From Kiritimatiellia bacterium (lineage in GTDB: Bacteria; Verrucomicrobiota; Kiritimatiellia; RFP12; UBA1067): a stretch of 36,352 nt of DNA. The notes below the pieces were generated by a model, which did no database searches, had not been told where the DNA came from, and worked only from the letters and a program-made list of their open reading frames with translations. The translations under genes were made by a program, and so were the position numbers. The stretch spans positions 1 through 36,352 of the forward strand of contig JAFRBA010000125.1 in NCBI GenBank assembly GCA_017405115.1, given 5' to 3'. Below, piece by piece: positions 15,449-21,898 of this stretch. Numbering within the stretch: position 1 is the stretch's first letter; each line of letters opens with the position of its first letter.

Positions 15449-16228
15449 TCAGAGCCTGACGATCCCAAACTCGTCATTCCTGCATGCCTGCTTCAGAAGA
15501 ATCGGATCGAGACGGTAGAACAGATTCTTGATTCCGTGTTTGACAACAGTTTTATTTGGCTCGATGGTCTGCTTCAGGAAATATGAGTTCACATCACTCA
15601 TCTGGATAAGCATCGATGTCTCGGACCTCTTGTGCAGCGCGTCCTCGATTACGTATCTCAGATCGTGCCTTATGTACGTTCCGGGCTCTAGTTTCGAGGC
15701 AATGAAGTTGCCGTGCCGCATCCTTCTGATGAGGTCCCGCAGCTTCTTCTCATCTGTCTCATCCACGATTATCATGCCGTGATCGCAGGACGCTCCGTCG
15801 TCCGGATGCGGGAAATTATCGTGCTCTATGGTCATTTCGAATCTGTTGATGAGCGCATCCCACGCGTGCCCGAAAACGTCGTATCCGATATCCTTATCTG
15901 ATTTATCCACAATCACGTTGATCACGCGCAGACAGTCGAATGACGCTTCGAGCGTCACTGCCTGTCTCAGCATGCTGGCCCTGTCGGCCTTACCGATATG
16001 CGAGTAGCTCTTACCGGTTCTGCCCATCATCTCGCATGCGTGCAGTTCCTGGTCCATACCGAAGCCGTAGCGACTGCGGAATTCCGCTCGCTGTTCGCCG
16101 AGCTTCGTCATGACGTCGGTCCAATATGACTCGTGAAGGATTATCGCGCTGAGAATGAACAGGCTGCTTGAGCCTGGCTTCAACCCGCAATCCCCACATT
16201 CATCGACATACATCAGATACATGAACAC
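15449..16228 (-). CDS. DUF3800 protein in the lysogeny operon
   Basis: A 259-residue protein with the DUF3800 signature. It opens with MFMYLMYVDECGDCG, matching the family Y-[VI]-D-E-x-G-D motif (Cys in place of the usual Ser). Further conserved acidic positions are ELHACEMMGR, NVIVDKSDKD, MIIVDETDEK and a late SMLIQMSDVNSYF (family: S..iQ.aD). The family is thought to be RNase H-like and perhaps nucleolytic, but its biochemistry is poorly known. It starts three bases after the repressor stop on the same strand, so it is probably expressed in the prophage. That suggests a role in the lysogen, such as superinfection exclusion or defence (inference). Confidence 0.82.
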   Translation of the reverse strand: MFMYLMYVDECGDCGLKPGSSSLFILSAIILHESYWTDVMTKLGEQRAEFRSRYGFGMDQELHACEMMGRTGKSYSHIGKADRASMLRQAVTLEASFDCLRVINVIVDKSDKDIGYDVFGHAWDALINRFEMTIEHDNFPHPDDGASCDHGMIIVDETDEKKLRDLIRRMRHGNFIASKLEPGTYIRHDLRYVIEDALHKRSETSMLIQMSDVNSYFLKQTIEPNKTVVKHGIKNLFYRLDPILLKQACRNDEFGIVRL

Positions 16229-16231
16229 TCC

Positions 16232-16594
16232 TCACGCTACGCCCTCTTCCTGAGCAGAACCAGCTTCGGGCGAGAGAGTGTCCACGAGCTGTCTCACTGC
16301 CAGCCTCGCGGTGGAATCGATTGACCTGTAGCCGTCGAGGAGCGTCTGCTCGTCCGGTGCGACCGGGGTCTCCGTCAACGGCGGCTTCCGACCGCCGAGC
16401 TCGTCGAGCGTGCAATGTAGCGCATCGGCCATGTCCCACGCCTGGCCGAACGAGAATATCTGCTTCCCCTGTTCCCAGTTTGTGTATGTGCCGACGTTGT
16501 ATCCCATGTGCTCGGCGAATGATTTAGCCGTCTTGAACCCTGCGGCTTTTCTCATTGTCTGCAGTGACTTCCCAATACTTTTCTTATCAGTCAT
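16232..16594 (-). CDS. XRE-family phage repressor (CI-like)
   Basis: A 120-residue protein with an N-terminal helix-turn-helix (SLQTMRKAAGFKTAKSFAEH then GYNVGTYTNWEQGKQIFSF, residues about 10-50), ending in ALHCTLDELGG, typical of XRE regulators. The C-terminal part is short, helical and lacks an S24 self-cleavage peptidase, so induction would need another mechanism than RecA-driven autocleavage. It is divergent from the early genes and first in the leftward transcript, the classic repressor position. Its ATG lies in one arm of an 11-bp inverted repeat (16591-16601), and GGAGG precedes the start. Confidence 0.85.
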   Translation of the reverse strand: MTDKKSIGKSLQTMRKAAGFKTAKSFAEHMGYNVGTYTNWEQGKQIFSFGQAWDMADALHCTLDELGGRKPPLTETPVAPDEQTLLDGYRSIDSTARLAVRQLVDTLSPEAGSAQEEGVA

Positions 16595-16654
16595 GTCACA
16601 CCTCCAAGTTTACGAATTAGACGGTAAACATCTTATTTATTAAGTGTGACATGA
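16591..16654. repeat. Inverted repeats around the repressor start
   Basis: TCATGTCACAC (16591-16601) and GTGTGACATGA (16644-16654) are perfect 11-bp inverted repeats. A second pair, GTTTAC (16608-16613) and GTAAAC (16624-16629), lies inside. The left outer arm contains the repressor ATG and part of its ribosome site. They could be operator half-sites, or an RNA stem hiding the repressor start. Confidence 0.5.
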
Positions 16655-16655
16655 A

Positions 16656-16683
16656 ATTATATCTTGACAATGGATGGAATCAA
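16656..16683 (-). promoter_or_regulatory. Leftward repressor promoter
   Basis: On the minus strand TTGATT (16683-16678) and a perfect TATAAT (16661-16656) are 16 bases apart. The start would fall near 16649, leaving a leader of about 55 bases before the repressor ATG. The elements interleave with those of the rightward promoter. Confidence 0.6.
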
Positions 16684-16691
16684 ACTATTAT
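16664..16691 (+). promoter_or_regulatory. Rightward early promoter
   Basis: TTGACA (16664-16669) and TATTAT (16686-16691) are separated by 16 bases: a strong sigma-A-type promoter. Transcription would start near 16698 and read a leader of about 255 bases into the Cro-like gene. Because its -35 lies in the spacer of the leftward promoter and vice versa, RNA polymerase cannot occupy both. Confidence 0.7.
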
Positions 16692-16752
16692 GATAGAAGC
16701 GATGGATTGCAAGCATCCAACTCTATGTTTGGTACTAGCCCCAAACATTTTA

Positions 16753-16785
16753 GTTTGTCTTGTTGACAGACCCACCAAGACAAAC
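16753..16785. repeat. Ten-bp inverted repeat in the early leader
   Basis: GTTTGTCTTG (16753-16762) and CAAGACAAAC (16776-16785) are perfect inverted repeats with a 13-base spacer containing TTGACA. No -10 hexamer follows at the right distance, so it is more likely an operator or RNA hairpin than a second promoter. Confidence 0.5.
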
Positions 16786-16810
16786 ACCCGGCTCTTTGCC
16801 ATACGAACTT

Positions 16811-16937
16811 TGAGAACCGCATACAGCGCACTGCCCCATTCCATGTCTTCTTCATCCTTCTGCTCACAAGGCTGTGACCTCCCCTGGGGATTGCCGACGA
16901 CGTCTTGCCCGAGGCGGTGCGCTGCATACGGTTCTCA
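16811..16937 (+). ncRNA. Long hairpin in the early 5' leader
   Basis: Arms 16811-16835 and 16913-16937 are complementary over 25 positions (22 Watson-Crick pairs, one G-U, two A-C mismatches) around a loop of 77 bases. Taken as minus-strand RNA, the outer 20 pairs have no mismatch because both A-C pairs become G-U. The structure ends just before the GAGGAGG ribosome site of the Cro-like gene. It has no U-tract, so it is not an ordinary terminator. Leader control, an antitermination site or a leftward small RNA are possibilities. Confidence 0.45.
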
Positions 16938-16954
16938 CGCGAGAGGAGGTGGAC

Positions 16955-17185
16955 ATGGCGGGGAACATCGCGGAGTTGGCCAACAACATCCGGGCCGAGC
17001 GCCATCGCAGGCGCATGACGCAAGCCGAGGTCGCACAGATCATCGGCGTCAAGGAGGAGACGGTATCGAACTACGAGTGCGCCAAGACGCAGCCGAACTA
17101 CGAGATGGCGGTCAAGCTGGCCGACCTGTTCGGCGTGACGCTGGACGAGCTCGGGGGACGGGAGTTCAGAAGGGAGGAAGGGTAG
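16955..17185 (+). CDS. Cro-like XRE regulator
   Basis: A 76-residue DNA-binding protein from ATG 16955 with a strong GAGGAGG 7 bases upstream; an upstream extension of the frame lacks such a site. It is almost wholly one XRE helix-turn-helix: NNIRAERHRRRMTQAEVAQI, GVKEETVSNYECAKTQPNY, then KLADLFGVTLDELGG. Its location as first gene of the rightward early transcript, opposite the repressor, fits Cro. The two regulators share the DELGG ending but are otherwise different. It likely acts on the promoter region at 16590-16690. Confidence 0.85.
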   Translation: MAGNIAELANNIRAERHRRRMTQAEVAQIIGVKEETVSNYECAKTQPNYEMAVKLADLFGVTLDELGGREFRREEG

Positions 17186-17431
17186 ATGCTCAAGGCGATG
17201 AGCGTCAGCCAGTACGCGAGCCACTACGGCCTCAAACCCGACGCTGTGCGCAAGTCGTGCCAGCAGGGCCGCATCGAGGGCGCGTTCAAGCCCGGAGGCG
17301 GGGTGAAACCGCACTGGCGCATCTGGGTGGAAGTGCCCGAGACGATGGAAGAGGCCGTGAAGATGGCCAGAAAGAAGCGACCGATCGCAGCGGCAACTGC
17401 AATCGGTCAAAACGACAATCTCAGCGATTGA
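17186..17431 (+). CDS. Excisionase-like / MerR-type HTH protein
   Basis: An 81-residue basic protein starting directly after the Cro stop. MSVSQYASHYGLKPDAVRKS followed by CQQGRIEGAFKPGG and HWRIW is the usual winged-helix pattern of excisionase/MerR-like DNA-binding proteins. It could assist the integrase in excision or regulate early genes; its distance from the integrase makes the excisionase role an inference. It is followed by a Lys/Arg-rich tail (MARKKRPIAAATA). Confidence 0.65.
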   Translation: MLKAMSVSQYASHYGLKPDAVRKSCQQGRIEGAFKPGGGVKPHWRIWVEVPETMEEAVKMARKKRPIAAATAIGQNDNLSD

Positions 17432-17449
17432 CGATAGGAGTTTACCACA

Positions 17450-17548
17450 ATGCGAAATCAGTTATCAACATCCGAGTCATGGCATCTGGGCATAGCCTTC
17501 GCCATCGGCTTCGGCATCTTGTCGCTCCTCGCGATTCTGGGGGTGTGA
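17450..17548 (+). CDS. Small single-pass membrane protein (32 aa)
   Basis: A 32-codon frame from ATG 17450 with GATAGGAG upstream. A hydrophilic start is followed by a transmembrane helix (LGIAFAIGFGILSLLAILGV) that ends the protein. It fills the gap between two early genes and ends two bases before the next ATG, so it looks like a genuine operon member. Early phage membrane peptides often act in superinfection exclusion or membrane takeover; nothing here identifies the role. Confidence 0.55.
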   Translation: MRNQLSTSESWHLGIAFAIGFGILSLLAILGV

Positions 17549-17549
17549 C

Positions 17550-17780
17550 ATGGGCGAGAAGAAGATGACGCGCGAGTTGCTCGGGGAGATCAGCAGGCTC
17601 AGGCGCGAGAAGGGCGATCTGGGACGCGAGATAACGCAGCTCAGGCTCGACAGGGAGCATTACAAGAACCAGCTCATGCTCGCGAGGCACGACATCGCCG
17701 CCCTCAAGGCGGACAGGGACTACACCCGTTCCTGCCTCGAGGACGCCTACTCAGGGGTCGTGAAGGGAGCGTGGGAATGA
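17550..17780 (+). CDS. Small coiled-coil protein
   Basis: A 76-residue highly charged protein. Residues about 8-62 (ELLGEISRLRREKGDLGREI onward) form a continuous coiled coil with Leu spacing. It begins one base after the stop of the membrane peptide and overlaps the next small gene by ATGA. The function is unknown; coiled-coil early proteins commonly act as adaptors or scaffolds for replication or inhibition of host factors. Confidence 0.6.
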   Translation: MGEKKMTRELLGEISRLRREKGDLGREITQLRLDREHYKNQLMLARHDIAALKADRDYTRSCLEDAYSGVVKGAWE

Positions 17781-17950
17781 TGGGCGCGATCAGGTTCTGG
17801 ATGGTCGACGACATGCTCTTCCGGTCCGAGGAGGACGCGGTCGAGTGCGTCAAGAAGACCCACGATTACATCCCCGAGGAATCTATAAGCCGCTACGTCA
17901 AGGTCAAGTACCTCGTGGCCGACGAAACGGAGGTGCGCGATGACCGATGA
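17777..17950 (+). CDS. Small hypothetical protein (57 aa)
   Basis: A 57-codon frame starting in an ATGA overlap with the coiled-coil gene (ATG at 17777; a second ATG at 17780 is equally possible). The product reads as a compact alpha/beta protein (MGAIRFWMVDDMLFRSEEDA, then YIPEESISRYVKVKYLVADE). It overlaps the next gene by 11 bases. It has G+C-rich third positions like its neighbours, supporting real coding. No family is recognised. Confidence 0.55.
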   Translation: MMGAIRFWMVDDMLFRSEEDAVECVKKTHDYIPEESISRYVKVKYLVADETEVRDDR

Positions 17951-18419
17951 GATCGTGGCGAAGATGGCCGTCGCGCAGGCTCTCTACAAGAAGCTGGGCG
18001 AGATAGTCGGAACGAACGACCCCGACAACCTCAGGGGACAGGTCGACGCCTACTTCATGGACGCGTACAAGGCGACGCACGCGAGGAGCTTCGACGTCAT
18101 GATCGGCGAGGACAAGGTCGGGACGTACTCGATAACGAGGACCGACCCCAAGGAGCACACGTCCATCACGTGGGAAGACGACGAGGCCGTCAAGGCGTGG
18201 ATCGCCGACAACGACATGATAGAGATAAACGAGGCGGCCCTGCTCAGGCACTTCCTCGAGACAGGCGAGATGCCTCCGTCGTGCGAGCTCATGCAATGGG
18301 AGTCGCCCGCGAGGCTCACGCCGACGCTGAGGGTCGACCCGGACAAGGTCGAGAGCGCGCTCAAGGGCAACCTGCCTCAGGCGATAGCCGGGCTCATAGG
18401 AGGCGGACATGAGGAGTAA
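17940..18419 (+). CDS. Hypothetical early protein upstream of ERF
   Basis: A 159-residue acidic protein with GGAGG seven bases before ATG 17940. It is predicted alpha/beta: an N-terminal helical part (EIVAKMAVAQALYKKLGEIV), a strand-rich centre (SFDVMIGEDKVGTYSITR) and a C-terminal helical part. Its location just before the ERF annealing gene, with an 11-base overlap, suggests involvement in recombination or replication, perhaps as a partner of ERF. I do not recognise the family. Confidence 0.6.
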   Translation: MTDEIVAKMAVAQALYKKLGEIVGTNDPDNLRGQVDAYFMDAYKATHARSFDVMIGEDKVGTYSITRTDPKEHTSITWEDDEAVKAWIADNDMIEINEAALLRHFLETGEMPPSCELMQWESPARLTPTLRVDPDKVESALKGNLPQAIAGLIGGGHEE

Positions 18420-19074
18420 GCATCTTAGGATCTGCCGCGAGCTCAAGGCGCCGAAAGGCCAATACAACAGCTTCGGGAAGTACAGCTACAGGTCATGCGA
18501 GGACATCCTCGAGGCGGTAAAGCCGCTGCTCGAGGAGCACGGCGTGATGCTGCACCTCAGCGACGACGTGACGCTCGTCGGGGAACGCCACTACATCGTG
18601 GCGAGCGCGTGGCTCGAGGACGTCGAGACGGGACAGTCGACGGAGAAGGTCACGGCTTTCGCGCGCGAGGACGAGACGAAGAAGGGCATGGACGGGTCGC
18701 AGATTACCGGAACGGCGTCGTCGTACGCAAGAAAGTACGCGCTCAACGCGCTCTTCCTCATCGACGACACGAAGGACGCGGACACCGACGAGGCCGAACG
18801 CCAGGGCGCGCGGGTCGCGTCTAAGAAGACGCCGGCAAAGAAGCCAGCTCAGGAGAAGAAGGCCGAGAAGAAGCCAGACGGGCTGCTGGAATCGGTCGAG
18901 GCTGGCATAAAGGCATGCGCTAAGGAATACGACAAGCCCGAGCCGCTCGTGAGGCAGATCGTCGAGAACGAGTTCTCCACGAGCGTAAGGTCGGCCAACG
19001 AAGACGAGCTCGCCAAGATGAAGGACCTGCTGGTCAGGATATTCAGGGGCGAGGTCGAGATAGTGGAGGTTTAG
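18409..19074 (+). CDS. erf: ERF-family single-strand annealing protein
   Basis: A 221-residue protein with clear ERF features: NSFGKYSYRSCEDILEAVKP at residues 20-39, then LLEEHGVMLHLSD, and TKKGMDGSQITGTASSYARK followed by YALNALFLIDDTKD, the family hallmark. It anneals complementary strands in phage recombination and genome circularisation. After about residue 145 there is a Lys/Ala/Pro-rich linker (KKTPAKKPAQEKKAEKKP) and a separate helical C-terminal domain. The SSB gene begins directly after its stop, forming a recombination pair. Confidence 0.92.
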   Translation: MRSKHLRICRELKAPKGQYNSFGKYSYRSCEDILEAVKPLLEEHGVMLHLSDDVTLVGERHYIVASAWLEDVETGQSTEKVTAFAREDETKKGMDGSQITGTASSYARKYALNALFLIDDTKDADTDEAERQGARVASKKTPAKKPAQEKKAEKKPDGLLESVEAGIKACAKEYDKPEPLVRQIVENEFSTSVRSANEDELAKMKDLLVRIFRGEVEIVEV

Positions 19075-19449
19075 ATGTCAATCAACTCAGTGAACATAAG
19101 CGGGAACCTGACGCGGGACTGCGCCGAGTTCTCGACTTCGAACTACGGCGGGATTAACTTCACGGTCTGCGTCGAGACGCGCAAGAAGGACCAGAGCGGC
19201 GAGTGGGTCAGCGTCCCGAACTACATCGACTGCGTGATGTACGGGAAGCGCGCCGATTACTTCAAGACGCGTCTCCTGAAGGGTTCGAAAGTGGCCGTCC
19301 AAGGCCGTCTGAGATACGAGGAATGGGACGCGGACGATGGCCGTAAACGTTCGAAAATCCGCGTGATTTGCGACGAAATCGAGACGTTTTCGGGTCAGAA
19401 ACAAGCACGTGTAAGTGACGGCTACGAGTCCGATGATGTGCCGTTCTAA
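19075..19449 (+). CDS. ssb: Single-stranded DNA-binding protein
   Basis: A 124-residue OB-fold SSB: MSINSVNISGNLTRDCAEF at the start, TVCVETRKK, NYIDCVMYGKRADYF, and KGSKVAVQGRLRYEEW in the usual order, with an acidic tip ending DDVPF that recruits partner proteins. It coats ssDNA during replication and ERF-mediated recombination. It starts immediately after the ERF stop. The linker before the tip is short, as in many phage SSBs. Confidence 0.94.
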   Translation: MSINSVNISGNLTRDCAEFSTSNYGGINFTVCVETRKKDQSGEWVSVPNYIDCVMYGKRADYFKTRLLKGSKVAVQGRLRYEEWDADDGRKRSKIRVICDEIETFSGQKQARVSDGYESDDVPF

Positions 19450-19458
19450 GGACATATC

Positions 19459-20031
19459 ATGAACGGTTTCTACTTCCAAACGGACTACTGGGACGCAGCC
19501 TGCACCTTGCCGGAAAAGCAGCGCGACAAGTTCATCGCCGCGCTCGTGCGTTACTACTTCACCGGCGAGGAACCGCAGCTCAGGGGCAATGCGACCGGGA
19601 TGTTCGCGCTCGTGAAGAAGCGCATCGACATCGGGAGGAAGCGCGCGGAATACGGCTCGAAAGGCGGGAGCAAATCGCAAGCAAAACGCAAGCAAAACGA
19701 AGATTTGCTTCAACAAGTTGCTTCAAGCAAAACCGCAAGCAACGCTTCTCATAGAGAGAAAGAGAGTGAGAAAGAGATAAAAGAAACACCCTCTAAAGAG
19801 GGTGCAAAGAAAGGCTTCGCCCCACCCACAGCAGAGGAAGTGGCCGAGTACATCGGGGAGAGGGGATACGCCGTCGACGCCGATCGCTTCATCGACTTCT
19901 ACGCCTCCAAGGGCTGGATGGTCGGCAAGAACAAGATGAAGGACTGGAAGGCCGCCGTCCGCAACTGGGCGAGGAGGGACACGCCCTCCTCCACGCCCTC
20001 GAGATTCGACTACGGGGAGGACGCATGGTGA
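19459..20031 (+). CDS. Replisome organiser-like protein with internal repeat array
   Basis: A 190-residue protein. The N-terminus (FYFQTDYWDAACTLPEKQRD then KFIAALVRYYFTGEEP) resembles the DUF6291-type domain of phage replication initiators. The C-terminus (PPTAEEVAEYIGERGY then RFIDFYASKGWMVGKNKMKD followed by WKAAVRNW) is the motif I know from DnaD/replisome-organiser proteins. Between lies a polar Gln/Lys/Ser linker encoded by AT-richer DNA with six AAGCAA/TTGCTT motifs (19679-19742). It precedes a DnaC-like loader, so it most likely marks the origin and recruits the loader. The start has GGACATATC rather than a strong ribosome site. Confidence 0.75.
   Translation: MNGFYFQTDYWDAACTLPEKQRDKFIAALVRYYFTGEEPQLRGNATGMFALVKKRIDIGRKRAEYGSKGGSKSQAKRKQNEDLLQQVASSKTASNASHREKESEKEIKETPSKEGAKKGFAPPTAEEVAEYIGERGYAVDADRFIDFYASKGWMVGKNKMKDWKAAVRNWARRDTPSSTPSRFDYGEDAW
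19676..19745. other. Iteron-like array, candidate replication origin
   Basis: Six copies of AAGCAA or its complement lie within 64 bases at 19679, 19690, 19705 (inverted), 19718 (inverted), 19725 and 19737, mostly 11-13 bases apart. Two are in direct CGCAAGCAAAACG repeats. A purine-rich, G+C-poorer stretch follows (about 19748-19796). The position inside the initiator-like gene matches lambda-type origins. The repeats also encode a repetitive linker, so origin function is unproven. Confidence 0.5.
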
Positions 20032-20918
20032 CGCTGGAAACGACGATACGCGATCTGGCAGAGAGGTCGGGCGTCGACTGGAACGCGCTCCTCGAGGCCA
20101 ACGAGAGGGTGGAAGCCGAGCTGAGGGCGATGGGGATGCAGGGCGAGCACCCTCATCTCCATGCCCTGCTGCCGGGCGAGCACTTCGACGCTGACGGGAT
20201 GCTCAGGGACGCGAACGGCAAGCCGAGGGAGGTCATGTACGCCGTCGGAGGCAGGAGAGTGTTCTTCCCGATCCGCAGGGCGTCCGACATCCCGAAGACG
20301 TCGATGAGCAAGGAGGACTTCGGCCGCTGGTGCCACGACGTCCGAAAACTGTGCTTCCGTCGCTACACGTTCTACGAGAACGTCACGTTCTCGGGATACC
20401 TCGATGCCGACACGGACGAGGACGCGGTGAGGGCGTGCATGAGCTACTGCGCGGACTTCCCAACGCTCTCAAAGGCCGGACAGGGCTTGCTGCTGTACGG
20501 CAAGTGCGGAGCCGGCAAGACGCATCTCGCGGCCTGCGTCTGCAACGAGGTGATCGGGCAGGGGTACAGGCCGCTGATGCTGAACCCGAACGTCCTGTCC
20601 GACGAAGGTTGCAGGAAGTGGGGCGGCTTCACGCCGATGCTCGAGGAGCTCGCGACGCACAACGACCTGCTGGTCCTCGACGACATCGGCAGGGAGTCTT
20701 CGAGCGGGTGGATGCAGGGCCGCGTCTTCGAGGCGGTCGACTACTTCTACCGCAACCGCGTCCCGCTCGTGGTGACGACGAACTACACCGCCGACTTCAT
20801 CAGGCGCCCGACGGGAGAGCATTCCAAGCCGATAATCGACCGGCTGAAAGAGCGCTGCAACCGCGTGGAGGTCGCCGGCCCGAACAGGCGGCAGCTGCAC
20901 ACGGCGAGGCAGCGATGA
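20025..20918 (+). CDS. DnaC/IstB-like helicase loader ATPase
   Basis: A 297-residue AAA+ ATPase. Walker A GKCGAGKT is at residues 159-166, Walker B LLVLDD at 215-220, a sensor I VTTN at 250-253 and a probable arginine-finger segment DRLKERC at 272-278. The N-terminal 120 residues are helical and contain four Cys/His residues around RWCHDVRKLCFRR. It would load the host replicative helicase at the phage origin together with the preceding protein, with which it overlaps by seven bases. The next gene overlaps by ATGA. Confidence 0.9.
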   Translation: MVTLETTIRDLAERSGVDWNALLEANERVEAELRAMGMQGEHPHLHALLPGEHFDADGMLRDANGKPREVMYAVGGRRVFFPIRRASDIPKTSMSKEDFGRWCHDVRKLCFRRYTFYENVTFSGYLDADTDEDAVRACMSYCADFPTLSKAGQGLLLYGKCGAGKTHLAACVCNEVIGQGYRPLMLNPNVLSDEGCRKWGGFTPMLEELATHNDLLVLDDIGRESSSGWMQGRVFEAVDYFYRNRVPLVVTTNYTADFIRRPTGEHSKPIIDRLKERCNRVEVAGPNRRQLHTARQR

Positions 20919-21256
20919 GCGGCGCGGAGCTGGTGTCGGCGCTCAACGACACGATTTCGGACGGCTACGAGGAGATAGCCGAGTTCAGGAGGGCGGGCGT
21001 CGACGCGGCGAAGAAGAGGGCCGCGTGGAAGATGGCCCTGGCGAAGGAGATCAACCGCCTCAGGACCATCGGGACGCCCGCGACGCTGACCGAGACGCTG
21101 GCGAAGGGAGACCCGGACGTAGCGCAGCTCGAGATGGAGTACAACATCGCGGACATCGAGTGCAGGGCCGCTCAGGAGACCGTGATGATGCGCAAGAAGG
21201 AAGCGGACGTCATACGCGAGCAGATCGCGAGGGAATGGTCTGGGGGCATGGTTTGA
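20915..21256 (+). CDS. Hypothetical helical early protein
   Basis: A 113-residue protein from ATG 20915, overlapping the loader stop. It is almost all helix with charged heptads (EIAEFRRAGVDAAKKRAAWK, and ADIECRAAQETVMMRKKEAD). The shape resembles small phage proteins acting as replication or nuclease accessory factors, but I recognise no family. The next gene overlaps as TTGA. Confidence 0.6.
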   Translation: MSGAELVSALNDTISDGYEEIAEFRRAGVDAAKKRAAWKMALAKEINRLRTIGTPATLTETLAKGDPDVAQLEMEYNIADIECRAAQETVMMRKKEADVIREQIAREWSGGMV

Positions 21257-21558
21257 ACGAGTACCAGAAGGCCCTCATGGACAAGCCGAGCATCGAGACG
21301 GAAGCGTGCGCCATATGCGGGCGCTACGTGAGGACGCAGCGGCACCACATCGTGCTCAGGGCCCAGGGCGGCACGGACGGGCCGACGGTCACTCTGTGCG
21401 GTTACGGCAACGCGGGAGGGTGCCACGGGGCGGCGCACGGCCAGATGCTGCACTTCCGCTACACGGACAGATGGCAGTACCTCGAGACCGATGTGCCGGT
21501 GAAATACGAGAAGGCCCTGGACATGGAGGGATGGAGAGATGTCCAAATCCAAAGATAA
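21253..21558 (+). CDS. HNH-like / zinc nuclease-like protein
   Basis: A 101-residue protein. I chose TTG 21253 (TTGA overlap with the gene before); an internal ATG at 21277 is the alternative. The Cys/His pattern is clear: CAICGRYVRTQRHHIVLRAQ (C-x2-C then HH), then TLCGYGNAGGCHGAAHG. This is the layout of HNH-type endonucleases or phage recombination nucleases such as NinG-like proteins. Its neighbour downstream is a PD-(D/E)xK resolvase-like protein, so both may process recombination intermediates. Confidence 0.7.
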   Translation: MNEYQKALMDKPSIETEACAICGRYVRTQRHHIVLRAQGGTDGPTVTLCGYGNAGGCHGAAHGQMLHFRYTDRWQYLETDVPVKYEKALDMEGWRDVQIQR

Positions 21559-21898
21559 GGGGACGGCGTTCGAGACGGCCGTCGTGAGGTACCTCAGGGA
21601 CAGGCTCGGAGACGACGAGATCGACCGCATGCCGCTGCGCGGGTCACGCGACGAGGGCGACATCAGGGGGTTGAAGCTGCGGGGGATGAGCGTGTGCGTC
21701 GAGGTGAAGAACCACAAGCAGCTCAGGCTGCACGAGTGGATGGGGCAGCTCATCGACGAGCAGGGCAACATGGACGCCGACCTCGGGATGATAATCGCCC
21801 ACAGGGACGGCTGCGGTGACAAGCGCATCGGCGAGAGCTGGTGCGTGACGACGCTTGACGACGTCATCGCCCTCGCGTTGGGGGGCAGGGATGTTTAG
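21539..21898 (+). CDS. PD-(D/E)xK resolvase-like nuclease
   Basis: A 119-residue protein with the order of a Holliday-junction resolvase-like restriction fold: KGTAFETAVVRYLRDRLGDD at the start (catalytic Glu in FET), GSRDEGDIRGL (Asp of the PD motif), VCVEVKNHKQ (E-x-K), then a helix with HEWMGQLIDEQG. This is the usual phage replacement of RuvC/RusA for branched DNA. It overlaps the previous gene by 20 bases and the next membrane peptide by 8. Confidence 0.82.
   Translation: MSKSKDKGTAFETAVVRYLRDRLGDDEIDRMPLRGSRDEGDIRGLKLRGMSVCVEVKNHKQLRLHEWMGQLIDEQGNMDADLGMIIAHRDGCGDKRIGESWCVTTLDDVIALALGGRDV

Larger units (their letters stand above)
16595..16954. other. Intergenic lysis-lysogeny control region
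   Basis: These 360 bases between the repressor and the Cro-like gene are less G+C-rich than the flanks and contain no credible gene. They hold the divergent nested promoters, two inverted-repeat groups and a long hairpin in the early leader, listed separately. A plus-strand frame that spans it from 16651 has no ribosome site and mixes the leader with later genes. Confidence 0.7.

Noticed and set aside
16763..16768. TTGACA as the -35 of another early promoter
   Set aside because: No acceptable -10 lies 16-18 bases downstream on the plus strand.
19711..19724. CTTCAACAAGTTGC in the replication array as a third copy of the CAACAATGTTG operator
   Set aside because: It lacks the symmetric centre and matches only one half; the match is explained by the AAGCAA/TTGCTT repeats.
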